A stretch of 64,000 bases of DNA from a virus: IMG/VR virus record IMGVR_UViG_3300026512_000002, positions 1 to 64,000 of that record; one strand, written 5' to 3'. The notes under the pieces are model-generated. The model was not told the DNA's origin. It made no database searches and saw nothing but the letters and a program-made list of their open reading frames with translations. Shown here piece after piece: positions 53,488 through 63,981 of the stretch. Position 1 is the stretch's first letter, and every line of letters begins with the position of its first letter. The position numbers and the translations under genes are program-made.

Positions 53488-53731
53488 GAAGTACCTCAAG
53501 ATTGTTGTTGATAGATATTACACTATTTGATATATCATTATTTTTAGCAATATCGCTAAAAAATTTGTTAATCATATCTTTATCAAACACTTTATTTTTA
53601 AGAGTTTTTATTACAAACTCTTCTTTATCTATTAACGTATAAATATATGTGTTTACACCATCACATGTTACATTAATATAAGACAATTTATTTTGATTGA
53701 TTAAATAATTATTAGAACGGATCCATGCCAT
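53480..53731 (-). CDS. Small hypothetical protein
   Basis: An 83-residue protein taken from ATG 53731, which has GAGG six bases upstream; the open frame up to 53764 overlaps the preceding gene. It overlaps the polymerase-like gene by eight bases, so the two are coupled. Alpha/beta composition; no family was recognised. Confidence 0.6.
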   Translation of the reverse strand: MAWIRSNNYLINQNKLSYINVTCDGVNTYIYTLIDKEEFVIKTLKNKVFDKDMINKFFSDIAKNNDISNSVISINNNLEVLHV

Positions 53732-53741
53732 AATGTACCTC

Positions 53742-55382
53742 TTATGCAAAAATGTAATATTCAAACTTAACTGCTTCAGTATCTTCTAAATTTTTGGAAC
53801 TAAAGGTAATTTTGCTAAAAACCTCATCAGTGCCTAAAACAGTATGATTATTATTGTCCAATTCTGCAAAACATAATGCTAATTCACTAAAAGTAGCAGC
53901 ATACTGATAAAATAAATTCATATTAGCTGAACCTATAAATGATCCAGTAGTGTTATTATAGAATCTTAACAAGTTACCATTACTAACATCCTTCAAAGAT
54001 GTTGTATTTGATTTAACTTCAAAACCATTTTCTGTTATAGTTGTAGATGATATTTCGAAAATGTTATCCACGCCCATAACATCCTTATAGTAAACTGTGC
54101 TACCTGTAGTTAATCCAATGACATCGAGATTACGGACAACATTCACTGTTGCATTAGCACCAGTATTATCTAATACAGTATTATAGGTATTACCATTATC
54201 ATTAGAATGTTCTATTGTAACAGCCGATGTATAATCTGTAAAAGTAAAATCAGTAACATTTTTTTCAATTATGATAAAATCTGCTGGTGAAGGTATTGTA
54301 TTAGGATAATCATTAGTTGATATTTTATATACTTCAGCAATACCTGTTGTAGGATTAGTAAATCTAATTAAATCACCAGAGGACATGATAGATGTTACTA
54401 TATGGTTAACATTATTAATTTTTAATATCGCTTTTACACCATCTGGTGTAATCTGTCCTCTACGTTCAACATTATTTCTATGTGTAACAGTTGTTCCAGA
54501 TATAACATCTCGCAAATCTTCAACACCTACGGTAAATTCTAATTTCTTAGCAATTTTATTTCGTACAGTATCAACAACCCATATAGGATCTTTCACATCA
54601 AAATATTTCCCAAAATAACTATCTATGTTACCATTGGTTTGTTTTAAACAATATGTGTCACTATAATCACTATTATCTACTGTGGTGTCTATATTTCTAA
54701 AAGCAATTTGTTGATTTAAATCAACTTCTGTTGGACTCACAACTAACGGTTCCAGTGGGTTACCTGTTGTGCCTCCAGTACCTACTTTAAAAAAAGCTAT
54801 TTCATAGTTACCAAAATTATTATTTGTAATAAATGTATATATATCATGTTGCTCTGGAGATGTTTCATTTAAAACATCGGTACGCAATGGATCTTTAGTA
54901 TATACAGTATATACAAATGTCCCATCTGGATTCACAGATGTTAAACCATCGTGTCTTGTAGGAGTTGTTGTATTATCCAATAAATCATAGGTAGACATAC
55001 CACTATTATATATATAGATATCAGTTGTATCACCATCATATCCAACTCTATCACCATCCATTACATATGAATAAGTATCATTATCTGTGAGTAAATGATA
55101 ACCACCATTAATTATAATATAAACATCTCCTACTATGGTAGATCTGTCACCAGTGTTATCATCAAATAACCTGTAATATTTAACATTAAATTTTGATATA
55201 GCCTCATCACCAGCATTATAAAAATCGTTAAATATCTTTTCTAGTGTAAATAAACGACCTCTATGTAAAACCATATTTTCTCTTTCAAACAAAACCTTAC
55301 CAGTTTTAGGATTAATGGCTCTTATAAAATTTTTATAACTATCTTGTAATGAGATTTGTTCATATATTTTTTTTTTTTTCAT
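53742..55382 (-). CDS. Virion structural protein
   Basis: A 546-residue acidic protein starting at ATG 55382 after GGAG. The N-terminus (N-P-K-T-G-K-V-L-F-E-R-E-N-M-V-L-H-R-G-R) resembles baseplate or tail proteins with an initial 'tail-hub' segment. The rest is rich in Thr, Asn, Asp and Val beta sequence, with repeated small barrel-like segments. It lies between two larger virion genes and the polymerase-like gene in one leftward operon. Baseplate or fibre-connector is the best guess. Confidence 0.6.
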   Translation of the reverse strand: MKKKKIYEQISLQDSYKNFIRAINPKTGKVLFERENMVLHRGRLFTLEKIFNDFYNAGDEAISKFNVKYYRLFDDNTGDRSTIVGDVYIIINGGYHLLTDNDTYSYVMDGDRVGYDGDTTDIYIYNSGMSTYDLLDNTTTPTRHDGLTSVNPDGTFVYTVYTKDPLRTDVLNETSPEQHDIYTFITNNNFGNYEIAFFKVGTGGTTGNPLEPLVVSPTEVDLNQQIAFRNIDTTVDNSDYSDTYCLKQTNGNIDSYFGKYFDVKDPIWVVDTVRNKIAKKLEFTVGVEDLRDVISGTTVTHRNNVERRGQITPDGVKAILKINNVNHIVTSIMSSGDLIRFTNPTTGIAEVYKISTNDYPNTIPSPADFIIIEKNVTDFTFTDYTSAVTIEHSNDNGNTYNTVLDNTGANATVNVVRNLDVIGLTTGSTVYYKDVMGVDNIFEISSTTITENGFEVKSNTTSLKDVSNGNLLRFYNNTTGSFIGSANMNLFYQYAATFSELALCFAELDNNNHTVLGTDEVFSKITFSSKNLEDTEAVKFEYYIFA

Positions 55383-55439
55383 ATACTGTACTCCATCATA
55401 TTTTTAATTATAGTATTGTTAAAATCTCTAATTTATGGT

Positions 55440-58400
55440 TTATGGTGCTGTGAGCGTTGTTGATGATAATGCAACTTCTCTGTTCACAACACTTTGAAGT
55501 TTGGTATCAAATTCAGGTGTTCTTAATATAGATGATATCATTTCGCTCATATTAGATTTGCTAACAAAATTATCATTCATAGTATTTATAGCATCTGTTG
55601 TCGAATCTATTTGATTCTGTAAACCACTCACACTTGTCGCTACAGTACTTATACTATCTGTTAAATTTTGTTGATCTAATGATAATTGTCCTTGTATTGA
55701 TAATAGACTTAAATTAACTTTATCCTCAATTAATGAGTTTATGGAGTTGTTGCTAGTTCCGTCATGAGTGTATTTAAAACTAACAGTTTCGCTCCAATTA
55801 GATTGTAACATGTTTTCAGATATAGCTGCCACTGCTATACGATAATTAACATTAGCAACAATCGGTATTTCAATCTTATTAATTTGAAAATCCATGTCAT
55901 AACCAATTTGTCTTGTTTTAGGGTTGAATATTTTAACCGGTCGTTTAGGACCATATATGATTTTTTTACTAATATTTGGATTAATGTTATTACTATTAAC
56001 AATCTCATACATCACCATATATTGAACAATCATATTGTTACTGTTAACATTTGATTCATCAAATTCTATGATTGCATTATACTGGGCATCTGTACCAGAT
56101 GTATTACTAGTCATACTTTCTCTAAGATTAACATTATCCATAAGTAGTCGTGTTAGCGATTTTTTAGTAATACCGTTCTCTATAAAAGTACCATCATCAT
56201 TGTTTCCAATCCTATACATTGTTATTAGTCTAGTTATTCTGTTTTTTTCAACAATACATGTGTTATTACAATTATCTGTTGATAAGCTACTTAATTCTTC
56301 TTGAAGAGAACTTATTTTACTATTCAACGCATCTATCTTAAGCATATTGCTTTCTATCATAGCAATTGTTGCATTTAAATCTATGTTTGAATTTATACCA
56401 ACTTCATTAACATTGTATACGAAAATATTAGAAGCGTCCAATGTTGGTGGATTAGGTTCCATTTCGTCCAATAACGTGTAATCGGTGGATATGTCTAGCA
56501 CCTCATTTAAATATGCTAAAAATAATCTATTAGAATCCTTATACTTAATATTAACTGGACTTATTTTAACAAACTTAGACCAATCGCCATACACACCTAG
56601 TTCTGTCAACGGTCTAATACTAATTAACAAATGTTCATCTAGATCAACATTATTTAATGTCAACATAGTTGGATATGTCGCATCTTCAGAATATTTGGCA
56701 GATCTGTCCCTAATAAACATAGGTATGCTCGTGTCGCTACCACCAACATATGGTTTATCTAATACAACCATATTAGAACCAATCCATTCTTTAACATAAA
56801 ATCTGTCGTTATGATTATTATTTATTACAATATATCTTCGATAGTATACGTCATTACTATTGAATATTGCTCTATCAACAGTTATGGTTGTTCTATTATT
56901 AGTTAATGATATTATGTTAGCTGTTACTTTTCTTATATTTTTCTCTCTAACCACAACATCATAATTTTCATCATATGATACTAGTCCAGCATGATTATCG
57001 TTTATGTATTGTATTAAACCACCTGATAAATTATCATAGTTAGCAGGTTGTATGTTTTTGACAATCGATGTTAGGGTGCCAACATTACTACTAGTTGTAT
57101 GTTTAACATTAACCTGATATCCAACTATTTTCTCATTTTCAATAAATGCTGGTTCATTCCAAACTAATTCCATTTTCGTAACATTGCGTAATTCGTCTAA
57201 AGTCATATAGTTTTTATTATCATATTTTCGATATGACGAAATATCGTTATTAACATTATTTAATTCCATGTTAACACCATTTGTTATATCTTCACAAGCG
57301 TTGTAAGTTTTTTGTGGTGTTAATTGTAATATTGCTTCCTTATTAGAGATAATACCATCGTCAACAAGTGTTGTAACACTATAGTATATGTCTGAAATAA
57401 CTGATGGGGCTTTAAATACATTAGGTTGACCAACATCACTGCTATTATAACCAACAGGTATATTGGTTAATAATGAATCTAATTTTAACTCATCAATGCC
57501 TGTGCTAATCACTATCTTACCATAATATCTGGAATCACCATTTATGGCTTTAATTAAAATATTATCACGTTCACTATTTAAAATTGGTTTGAGAGTAATA
57601 TATGTATATGTGGTTGGGTCATAATACTCATCAATATACAACGTAATAGATTCGTTCACATTACCTATTTTATATGAATAATATTCGTTGGTTGGTACGG
57701 TAACAGTATTATTATTTGATTTAACTTTATAGAATTTATTATTAAGATATACAATATTTGTAACTATCCCACCTGAGATATAATCTCCAACACCAGTATG
57801 TGCTTTCAAGATGTCAGTATTAGGTTCACCTGTGAACACTATAGGTGTAGTGTTATCGGATTTGTAATATATTTCAGTATCATCTGACCACTCGGTGTTA
57901 TTTAACATATATGTCTGTATTTTTTGCTGAATATCTTTTACTGCTTTTTTAGCATTTATGAGTTTATTTTTTCGCATCATTAAAGCTGCTTTATTATCAA
58001 ACTCCTTATTTTCTGGTATATTAGCTGTAGGTATATATGCTGTAGCTTTTAAAGTTTCGCTAACAACAGTGTTAGGTATGTTTGGTACTTTATCTATTTT
58101 TATTTCAAAATCACCTTCACCATCATCAAAATTGAAAAAGAGTTTGTGATTAGCAACATCCATTTTAATACCTTTATTAATTTGATACATATAATCTAAC
58201 TCATCATAATCTATTAACACAACATTCTGAAAATTAGATCTCTCATATACATCTACAACCGTTCCACTAATATCTGTTTGACCCATAAAGAGTCTAACTA
58301 GTTTAGCTGGTCCACCAGTAAAATTATATCTTAATTTATACACCCCTTGTCCAATTTCTTCAGGATTATCACCAGTTATAAGATTTAATTTATATAATTC

Positions 58401-58676
58401 AGGATACTTGTATCCTATAGCTGGTGCTACGTTCATTAGTGTAAGTGCGTCTGAACGTGTTGGTATTGTAGATTTATTAAGATGTATATATTCACCATCT
58501 TTTATAATAAACACTGGTTGATATAACGTGTTTAACATATTCCTTTCACTATCAACAATCTTAATGTAATCAGCATCGACTAAGAACATTTCTTTAATAC
58601 CCGTTACAGGTTCTCCATTATAGTTGATAATCTTAACTATTTTAGTATTCATTGTATCTTTTTTGGATATACTCAT
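55440..58676 (-). CDS. Large virion protein with fibronectin III-like domain and coiled coils
   Basis: A 1078-residue protein. Residues ~510-560 resemble a fibronectin type III strand set (W-N-E-P-A-F-I-E-N-E-K-I-V-G-Y-Q-V), with other beta domains before it and a second FN3-like segment near residue 900. Coiled coils are likely near ~780-830 (K-I-D-A-L-N-S-K-I-S-S-L-Q-E-E-L) and at the C-terminus (L-Q-N-Q-I-D-S-T-T-D-A-I-N-T-M). Its start lies three bases past the stop of the 1259-residue gene, so the two are coupled. Likely a baseplate or fibre-anchoring component. Confidence 0.65.
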   Translation of the reverse strand: MSISKKDTMNTKIVKIINYNGEPVTGIKEMFLVDADYIKIVDSERNMLNTLYQPVFIIKDGEYIHLNKSTIPTRSDALTLMNVAPAIGYKYPELYKLNLITGDNPEEIGQGVYKLRYNFTGGPAKLVRLFMGQTDISGTVVDVYERSNFQNVVLIDYDELDYMYQINKGIKMDVANHKLFFNFDDGEGDFEIKIDKVPNIPNTVVSETLKATAYIPTANIPENKEFDNKAALMMRKNKLINAKKAVKDIQQKIQTYMLNNTEWSDDTEIYYKSDNTTPIVFTGEPNTDILKAHTGVGDYISGGIVTNIVYLNNKFYKVKSNNNTVTVPTNEYYSYKIGNVNESITLYIDEYYDPTTYTYITLKPILNSERDNILIKAINGDSRYYGKIVISTGIDELKLDSLLTNIPVGYNSSDVGQPNVFKAPSVISDIYYSVTTLVDDGIISNKEAILQLTPQKTYNACEDITNGVNMELNNVNNDISSYRKYDNKNYMTLDELRNVTKMELVWNEPAFIENEKIVGYQVNVKHTTSSNVGTLTSIVKNIQPANYDNLSGGLIQYINDNHAGLVSYDENYDVVVREKNIRKVTANIISLTNNRTTITVDRAIFNSNDVYYRRYIVINNNHNDRFYVKEWIGSNMVVLDKPYVGGSDTSIPMFIRDRSAKYSEDATYPTMLTLNNVDLDEHLLISIRPLTELGVYGDWSKFVKISPVNIKYKDSNRLFLAYLNEVLDISTDYTLLDEMEPNPPTLDASNIFVYNVNEVGINSNIDLNATIAMIESNMLKIDALNSKISSLQEELSSLSTDNCNNTCIVEKNRITRLITMYRIGNNDDGTFIENGITKKSLTRLLMDNVNLRESMTSNTSGTDAQYNAIIEFDESNVNSNNMIVQYMVMYEIVNSNNINPNISKKIIYGPKRPVKIFNPKTRQIGYDMDFQINKIEIPIVANVNYRIAVAAISENMLQSNWSETVSFKYTHDGTSNNSINSLIEDKVNLSLLSIQGQLSLDQQNLTDSISTVATSVSGLQNQIDSTTDAINTMNDNFVSKSNMSEMISSILRTPEFDTKLQSVVNREVALSSTTLTAP

Positions 58677-58679
58677 ATT

Positions 58680-61600
58680 TTAAGCTCCTAAATTATAGAA
58701 ATTAGATAATGTTAGTTTTTCACTCATATTAACATCATCTAGCACATCAACATTACGTGTAATTATATGGTCATCGTAAACCTTTATATTATTGTCGGAA
58801 AACTCATTAAGCTTAAATATAGATCTATTTAACATTATATCTATGGTATATGATTTAAAGAATAATAACACTGTTCTTATATGTTCCTTCATATAGTGTG
58901 AATAATTACTATTATTTAAAAATGTCTTAACTTCTGTATTATCTATAAAACTTATCATACTTTCTATAAGTTCAATCAATCTATTTTTATATTCAGTATT
59001 TCGTTCTTTAAAAGAAGCATTGTCAAAATCATCAACATCGACACAATTAATCCAATCAACAAATGTTGATAATCCTTTATCTAATAAATATTCTGAATAT
59101 GTTTCATAAAATATTCCTGGTTGACCCGGTTTTTCAAAAAACATTCTACTATATTTAATTTTATATTGCATATCCATAAAGCTTCTAACCTTGTTGTATT
59201 CTTCAATATCAGATACATTAGACATTATATCATCATGTGAGCGTTTAGCGTGTAGCAGTGATGTTAGGTTATCAAAAACGTAATTCTGTGTCAATGCGTA
59301 ATCACCATATAGTGTGTTATAATTATCTATAATATATTTCACAGTATCCAACCTATCTATATGGTTAACATATTGCATGATGTTATTATTATTATTATTA
59401 TTAATAATGACATCTAATCCTAGTAGTTGCATGTGAACATAGGTATTAGCAGCATCATATGTAAAAACATGTCTATCACCAGATAATGATTCAACTTTTA
59501 CAATACTATTAGAAATATTTTCATGATCTATTATTAAATCATAAACAGCTACTTCAGAATATGAGCCTACGGTACCCAATAAATAATCTATTTTTAAATG
59601 CTGTCCAACATATATATTTGTACAATCACCCCTCAATGTATCAGACATATCACCACTAGGTGTCACCAATTTAGTAAAAGATGCAACATTTCCATTATGT
59701 GCTTTAATATCATATACATTATCATATGTATTGTTAAAACCATATATGTATTTTATATCAGAGTCGTCCATAATAGTTACATCTTGTACACCCATAGTCT
59801 TATTAACTAAAATTGCCATACCGATTAAACCATCCATTATGGATATAGGAATATTCGATATATCTATATTGGTGAATTTTATTTTATCATCTATTAACGG
59901 ATTTATATTCATATAGAGCGATTTTAGGTAACTAAACATATATACTAGTTGGTTTATAGTAATGCTATTACCCACCACATTTTCAACAGAATAATATTTA
60001 GTATTTATAAAATTGAATTCTTTTTCTTTAATTTCGGTCTCACTAGCTTTCCAACTACTATCAGCATCTACTATTTCATGATAATCATAAATGTTATCAG
60101 CATCAGCTGTTATTGCTGCTGCTTGTATGTCATATTCATCATATGGTATTCTTATAAATTTTAAATCAGTCATTGTCTCCATACTTGGATTTGTCTCAAC
60201 AATTCTTTTCTTTAGAAGACCCAACCATTCAACATCACTATACCAAATATTTAACACTTGAGATAGTTTAACAGTTTTGGTATATTCTGTACCGTTTATC
60301 GAGTTGGTACCACAATTATTGATCATTATATAATTAGATAGGGTATTGATATGTATGTCTATATTGTTCAATGCTATTAATTTCAAACTATCGTATATGT
60401 TTTCACATATCATAATAGTTTCATCAATACCAATCATGTCACCATCAACGTTTTCTATTTCACGTATAAAACTATTTATAAGTTCATTTATATAATCATA
60501 GTTGCAACTTACATCACCATTAGTATCTATAGATATATAGTCATCAGATATAATATGGTCACGCAAGATATCTTTGAAAGTTTGTTTAAGAAGACTATCG
60601 ATACGGGATTTATAACTTATATTAGACATATCTAATAATTTTTTAATGGAACTAGTATTTAATTTCAACACATTTGGTCTTATTATATCTTTGAGAATAT
60701 TTTTATTAAACTCAACATATTTAGAGTTCCATGAATCAATGTTTAACATATTGTCGTTTATATAAGACATCATATTACTAATACTGTCATCTTTTAACGA
60801 ATTTATATCTACAATAGGTTCGCTTGTAGTGGTTAATTCATATGCTGGGTTATAGTATAAAACTAATGTGTTTTCTGTCGATATCATAACATCTTCATAT
60901 TCATCATACGTTCCCATTTTTATAACATTTACAACTTCACCATTTTTCTCAATAGCCTCTTTTCTACTTAAGATAGGCGTATTATATAGTTTAAAATATT
61001 CAACATATTCATTATTATCACCATATTCAACTTTCATATATAATTCTTTTTCTATCACATATGGTGAACCATCCAATTCATATGGTCTACTGGTTTGATT
61101 TTTTATATCTTCTAATAGTCTTGTTGGTAACTCAATTTTATTTTCATCAACAATCGTCATATTGTGATCGCTTAAATTGAATTTAGTATACGGTATCGAT
61201 TTAAATATAGTAACACCATTTAAAACATCATATTTAGATGGTAAACTATATGTAACTCTATTCCTGTCCAATAATTCGATAAAATTATGTTCGATATTAT
61301 CATATATGAATAATTTATTATATTTATCTAATGTTGTTTTATCAACACCACCATCCAGTTGTAAAAATCCGGATGTTTTAATTTTTTTTTCATTATAAAA
61401 TTCAAAATTGATTTTTTTTTTAGTCTGAATTAGATTGTTTAATCTATATTCTAAACGTTTTTGTTTCTTTTCAATTTTCTTAATAAAAGAAAAGAAATAT
61501 TTAGTAGACTTTTCCAATCTTTTAATTTTATCAAACATTACACCATCTTCGGTTTCACCATTTGAATTGGTAGTTGCACGTTGTCTACTCAATTCTGATA

Positions 61601-62459
61601 ATTTAGCATTAAGTTTATCAAATATACTTATACCATCACCATCACTACCGAAAGATAGTGATAGATACTTCCATGACTCTGCTAAACCATAAATGTATTC
61701 AGTGTTACCTGAAAAATCAATATTGGCCATACTTGTTGATCCATATGCGTTACTATAATTATTAATAGTTTCTTCGTCTACATTAAAAATTTTTGATATT
61801 TCCAACAACACATCATCCCAATTATTATTATTTTTATTATATTCTAATACAACTTTAATTCTATCAGTATTATTAGCATCATCCATTCTATCTTTCCACA
61901 TTTGGATTTGTGGAGAATATGCTGCTAGTTTTAAAAAACTAGTATTGCCATCATTTTGTAAACCTGATATATAATCAGTAACATTGTTTAAATGTTTTTT
62001 CAATTCATCTGTTTCATTAAAAAAGGTATCATCGTAAACTAATTTCTTGATTTCTAATAGATAAGTATTTATCATACTCAATAATCCATATATATCCTGT
62101 TGTGTTGAACGCATGTTTTGGTCATCAATATCAACCCAGTAGTCAACCAAACTAGTATTAGGTATTGGATCACCGTTTTCATCAACCCAACCAACACTAC
62201 TGGCTTCATCAGGATCCATATCAACAGGATCAACACATGTTTTATTATCATCAGTATTAGTGTTATCATTGTCAGCGTTTTTAGTAATATCTGGTAAATT
62301 AATAATGCTAGTAGCACCATTTGAATTATTATGAGATATTTCTTCAATAATTCTCATTCTTTCAATAGTTGTTAGATTGGCTTTATCAAATTGTTCTGAT
62401 AGTCTACTATCATCAATAATACCGTTTATCGTAAACATATCTTCATATATGTTGCTCAT
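58680..62459 (-). CDS. Very large virion protein
   Basis: A 1259-residue acidic protein, the first gene of the leftward virion operon. It is rich in Asn, Asp, Ile and Tyr with long helical parts (e.g. K-K-I-E-K-K-Q-K-R-L-E-Y-R-L near residue 330) and no enzymatic motif found. The C-terminus (V-D-V-L-D-D-V-N-M-S-E-K-L) is polar. Its size and position beside the FN3 protein suggest a baseplate wedge or other tail scaffold. ATG 62459 has a weak GGAG-like site. Confidence 0.6.
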   Translation of the reverse strand: MSNIYEDMFTINGIIDDSRLSEQFDKANLTTIERMRIIEEISHNNSNGATSIINLPDITKNADNDNTNTDDNKTCVDPVDMDPDEASSVGWVDENGDPIPNTSLVDYWVDIDDQNMRSTQQDIYGLLSMINTYLLEIKKLVYDDTFFNETDELKKHLNNVTDYISGLQNDGNTSFLKLAAYSPQIQMWKDRMDDANNTDRIKVVLEYNKNNNNWDDVLLEISKIFNVDEETINNYSNAYGSTSMANIDFSGNTEYIYGLAESWKYLSLSFGSDGDGISIFDKLNAKLSELSRQRATTNSNGETEDGVMFDKIKRLEKSTKYFFSFIKKIEKKQKRLEYRLNNLIQTKKKINFEFYNEKKIKTSGFLQLDGGVDKTTLDKYNKLFIYDNIEHNFIELLDRNRVTYSLPSKYDVLNGVTIFKSIPYTKFNLSDHNMTIVDENKIELPTRLLEDIKNQTSRPYELDGSPYVIEKELYMKVEYGDNNEYVEYFKLYNTPILSRKEAIEKNGEVVNVIKMGTYDEYEDVMISTENTLVLYYNPAYELTTTSEPIVDINSLKDDSISNMMSYINDNMLNIDSWNSKYVEFNKNILKDIIRPNVLKLNTSSIKKLLDMSNISYKSRIDSLLKQTFKDILRDHIISDDYISIDTNGDVSCNYDYINELINSFIREIENVDGDMIGIDETIMICENIYDSLKLIALNNIDIHINTLSNYIMINNCGTNSINGTEYTKTVKLSQVLNIWYSDVEWLGLLKKRIVETNPSMETMTDLKFIRIPYDEYDIQAAAITADADNIYDYHEIVDADSSWKASETEIKEKEFNFINTKYYSVENVVGNSITINQLVYMFSYLKSLYMNINPLIDDKIKFTNIDISNIPISIMDGLIGMAILVNKTMGVQDVTIMDDSDIKYIYGFNNTYDNVYDIKAHNGNVASFTKLVTPSGDMSDTLRGDCTNIYVGQHLKIDYLLGTVGSYSEVAVYDLIIDHENISNSIVKVESLSGDRHVFTYDAANTYVHMQLLGLDVIINNNNNNNIMQYVNHIDRLDTVKYIIDNYNTLYGDYALTQNYVFDNLTSLLHAKRSHDDIMSNVSDIEEYNKVRSFMDMQYKIKYSRMFFEKPGQPGIFYETYSEYLLDKGLSTFVDWINCVDVDDFDNASFKERNTEYKNRLIELIESMISFIDNTEVKTFLNNSNYSHYMKEHIRTVLLFFKSYTIDIMLNRSIFKLNEFSDNNIKVYDDHIITRNVDVLDDVNMSEKLTLSNFYNLGA

Positions 62460-62620
62460 ATTATGACTCCACTTGTACTGAAATTAATGTTGGTTAAAAA
62501 AATATGTAAACTGAAATATCTTTTAGTAACATATTAATGTAGTGTTTATGGCTACTTGTTAATTTAATCTAAGAGGATTGAATAAGTAGGTGAAAGTAAT
62601 GGTTAGTAAATTTGAGACAT

Positions 62621-62658
62621 GTATTAATATATATATATATATATATATATATTAATAC
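62621..62658. repeat. 38-base perfect AT palindrome
   Basis: GTATTAAT, then a run of AT dinucleotides, then ATTAATAC: an exact palindrome 25 bases before the gene at 62683. It could extrude as a cruciform, melt easily, or form an mRNA hairpin just ahead of the ribosome site. Confidence 0.75.
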
Positions 62659-62682
62659 ACTTATTCAGTTAAAGGAGTTAAA

Positions 62683-63078
62683 ATGAAGAAAAGTGAAACA
62701 GTAAAAACAAGTGTAGATGATCTACGTTTTATCAGATTAAACCTCAGTATTGATATTTTAGATAAAGATATTGATAGAGTTAATCTTGAAGTTGTATCAA
62801 AAACTATTAACGATTTAAAAAGTTTTATTAATAAATATGACAATATTGTAACGTTTAGTAAAAGAAATAGTTATAATATCAAGGTAAATGATCCATATAT
62901 TACGGATGCTATTGATGTAAAGATATATCATACACTTAAATTGCTTGAGATAAATACATCTGAAAAAGATATATCTAAAGCTGTTAAGTTATTAATTGCT
63001 AAATATGTTAAACGTATGAAATTTTTGCAAAAAGATGTGGGAATAACTACAGATGAGTATGAGATATTAGGTAGATAA
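62683..63078 (+). CDS. Hypothetical protein
   Basis: A 131-residue, highly charged, mostly helical protein starting at ATG 62683 after AAGGAG. The sequence L-S-I-D-I-L-D-K-D-I-D-R-V-N and the Lys-rich C-terminus suggest a DNA-associated or assembly helper, but no family was recognised. It is divergent from the virion operon and begins a cluster of small rightward genes. Confidence 0.65.
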   Translation: MKKSETVKTSVDDLRFIRLNLSIDILDKDIDRVNLEVVSKTINDLKSFINKYDNIVTFSKRNSYNIKVNDPYITDAIDVKIYHTLKLLEINTSEKDISKAVKLLIAKYVKRMKFLQKDVGITTDEYEILGR

Positions 63079-63164
63079 ACGTTGATTATGTGTGGGGATT
63101 ATATGTTTCCACACATAATCACATTGATTAATTATAATAGTTAAAAGAACTTTAGAATAGAAAG

Positions 63165-63332
63165 ATTATCGAGAAATTAGCCCACCAATTAGAAATACAA
63201 TATAATAAAGGCAAATATTCATATTGTAATAATACTGATAATAGTGATGTTGAATTAGTTGTCATATCATCTGAGTGGAGCGGTTATGTGTATATGATCG
63301 ATAATATAAAATTAGTATGGGAGATAGTATGA
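63165..63332 (+). CDS. Open frame without a standard start codon (possible pseudogene)
   Basis: From a TAG at 63153 to TGA at 63330-63332 one frame stays open and reads like protein (I-I-E-K-L-A-H-Q-L-E-I-Q-Y-N-K ... E-W-S-G-Y-V-Y-M-I-D-N-I). Its stop overlaps the ATG of the next gene (ATGA), the usual sign of coupled phage genes. There is no upstream ATG, GTG or TTG. The start could be ATT 63165, or the gene has lost its 5' end. Confidence 0.4.
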   Translation: MIEKLAHQLEIQYNKGKYSYCNNTDNSDVELVVISSEWSGYVYMIDNIKLVWEIV

Positions 63333-63538
63333 ATAAAATTGATTTTAGAAAAAAATCACAATATATTGGTAATATGTATATATGGATAGGTAAACATCTT
63401 GTCCGATATGGTGTAAATGGAACATCTTTTCACGATTCTATATCTAGAGATGAGTTTTCAAATGAAGACATTATGTATATGATTTATAAAAAAATTAATA
63501 ATGATCATAAGACAATTGTTTTTGAAAATAAATTTTAA
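63329..63538 (+). CDS. Small hypothetical protein
   Basis: A 69-residue protein; ATG 63329 has GGGAG upstream and overlaps the previous stop; ATG 63317 is less well placed. The motif I-W-I-G-K-H-L-V-R-Y-G-V-N and H-D-S-I-S-R-D-E-F give no family match I know. It is probably part of the small-gene operon. Confidence 0.55.
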   Translation: MNKIDFRKKSQYIGNMYIWIGKHLVRYGVNGTSFHDSISRDEFSNEDIMYMIYKKINNDHKTIVFENKF

Positions 63539-63555
63539 TTTAACGGAGAAATAAA

Positions 63556-63981
63556 ATGAGCAGATATTATAACGGAGATATAAGTGGTAAGTTTATGTTT
63601 GGAATTCAAGATTCTGATGCCGCAGATCAATTTGGAGTAGAAGGTGTGAGACCAAATATATTAGAATATTATTACGATATTGATGATTTACCAAAAGTAG
63701 AAAAAAGATTAGATGAGCTTAATAATATATTAAAAGGTGATGGTAATAAAGTTGAAGATTATATAAATAAAAAAAGAGTAAATGAGCTTAATGATATATT
63801 AAAAGGTGGTGATAATAGAATAAATAATTCATATACCACTACTGATATAGCATCTGCTCTTAATATGAGCGAGAAACATGTTAATGAGCTTTTGTTATAT
63901 ATTGCTGATAAAAGATTGGGAAAAGAAATATATGATGCTCTTATTGAGCTTAAACAATGTTATTTTGAAGCGGAATTATAA
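63556..63981 (+). CDS. Conserved hypothetical protein
   Basis: A 141-residue protein starting at ATG 63556 after CGGAGA. The opening R-Y-Y-N-G-D-I-S-G-K-F-M-F-G-I-Q-D-S-D-A-A-D is characteristic of a small protein seen in several phages and bacteria, function unknown to me. Two R-L/V-x-E-L-N-x-I-L-K-G repeats follow and form a predicted helical hairpin. The C-terminus resembles an HTH-like segment (D-I-A-S-A-L-N-M-S-E-K-H-V). Confidence 0.7.
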   Translation: MSRYYNGDISGKFMFGIQDSDAADQFGVEGVRPNILEYYYDIDDLPKVEKRLDELNNILKGDGNKVEDYINKKRVNELNDILKGGDNRINNSYTTTDIASALNMSEKHVNELLLYIADKRLGKEIYDALIELKQCYFEAEL

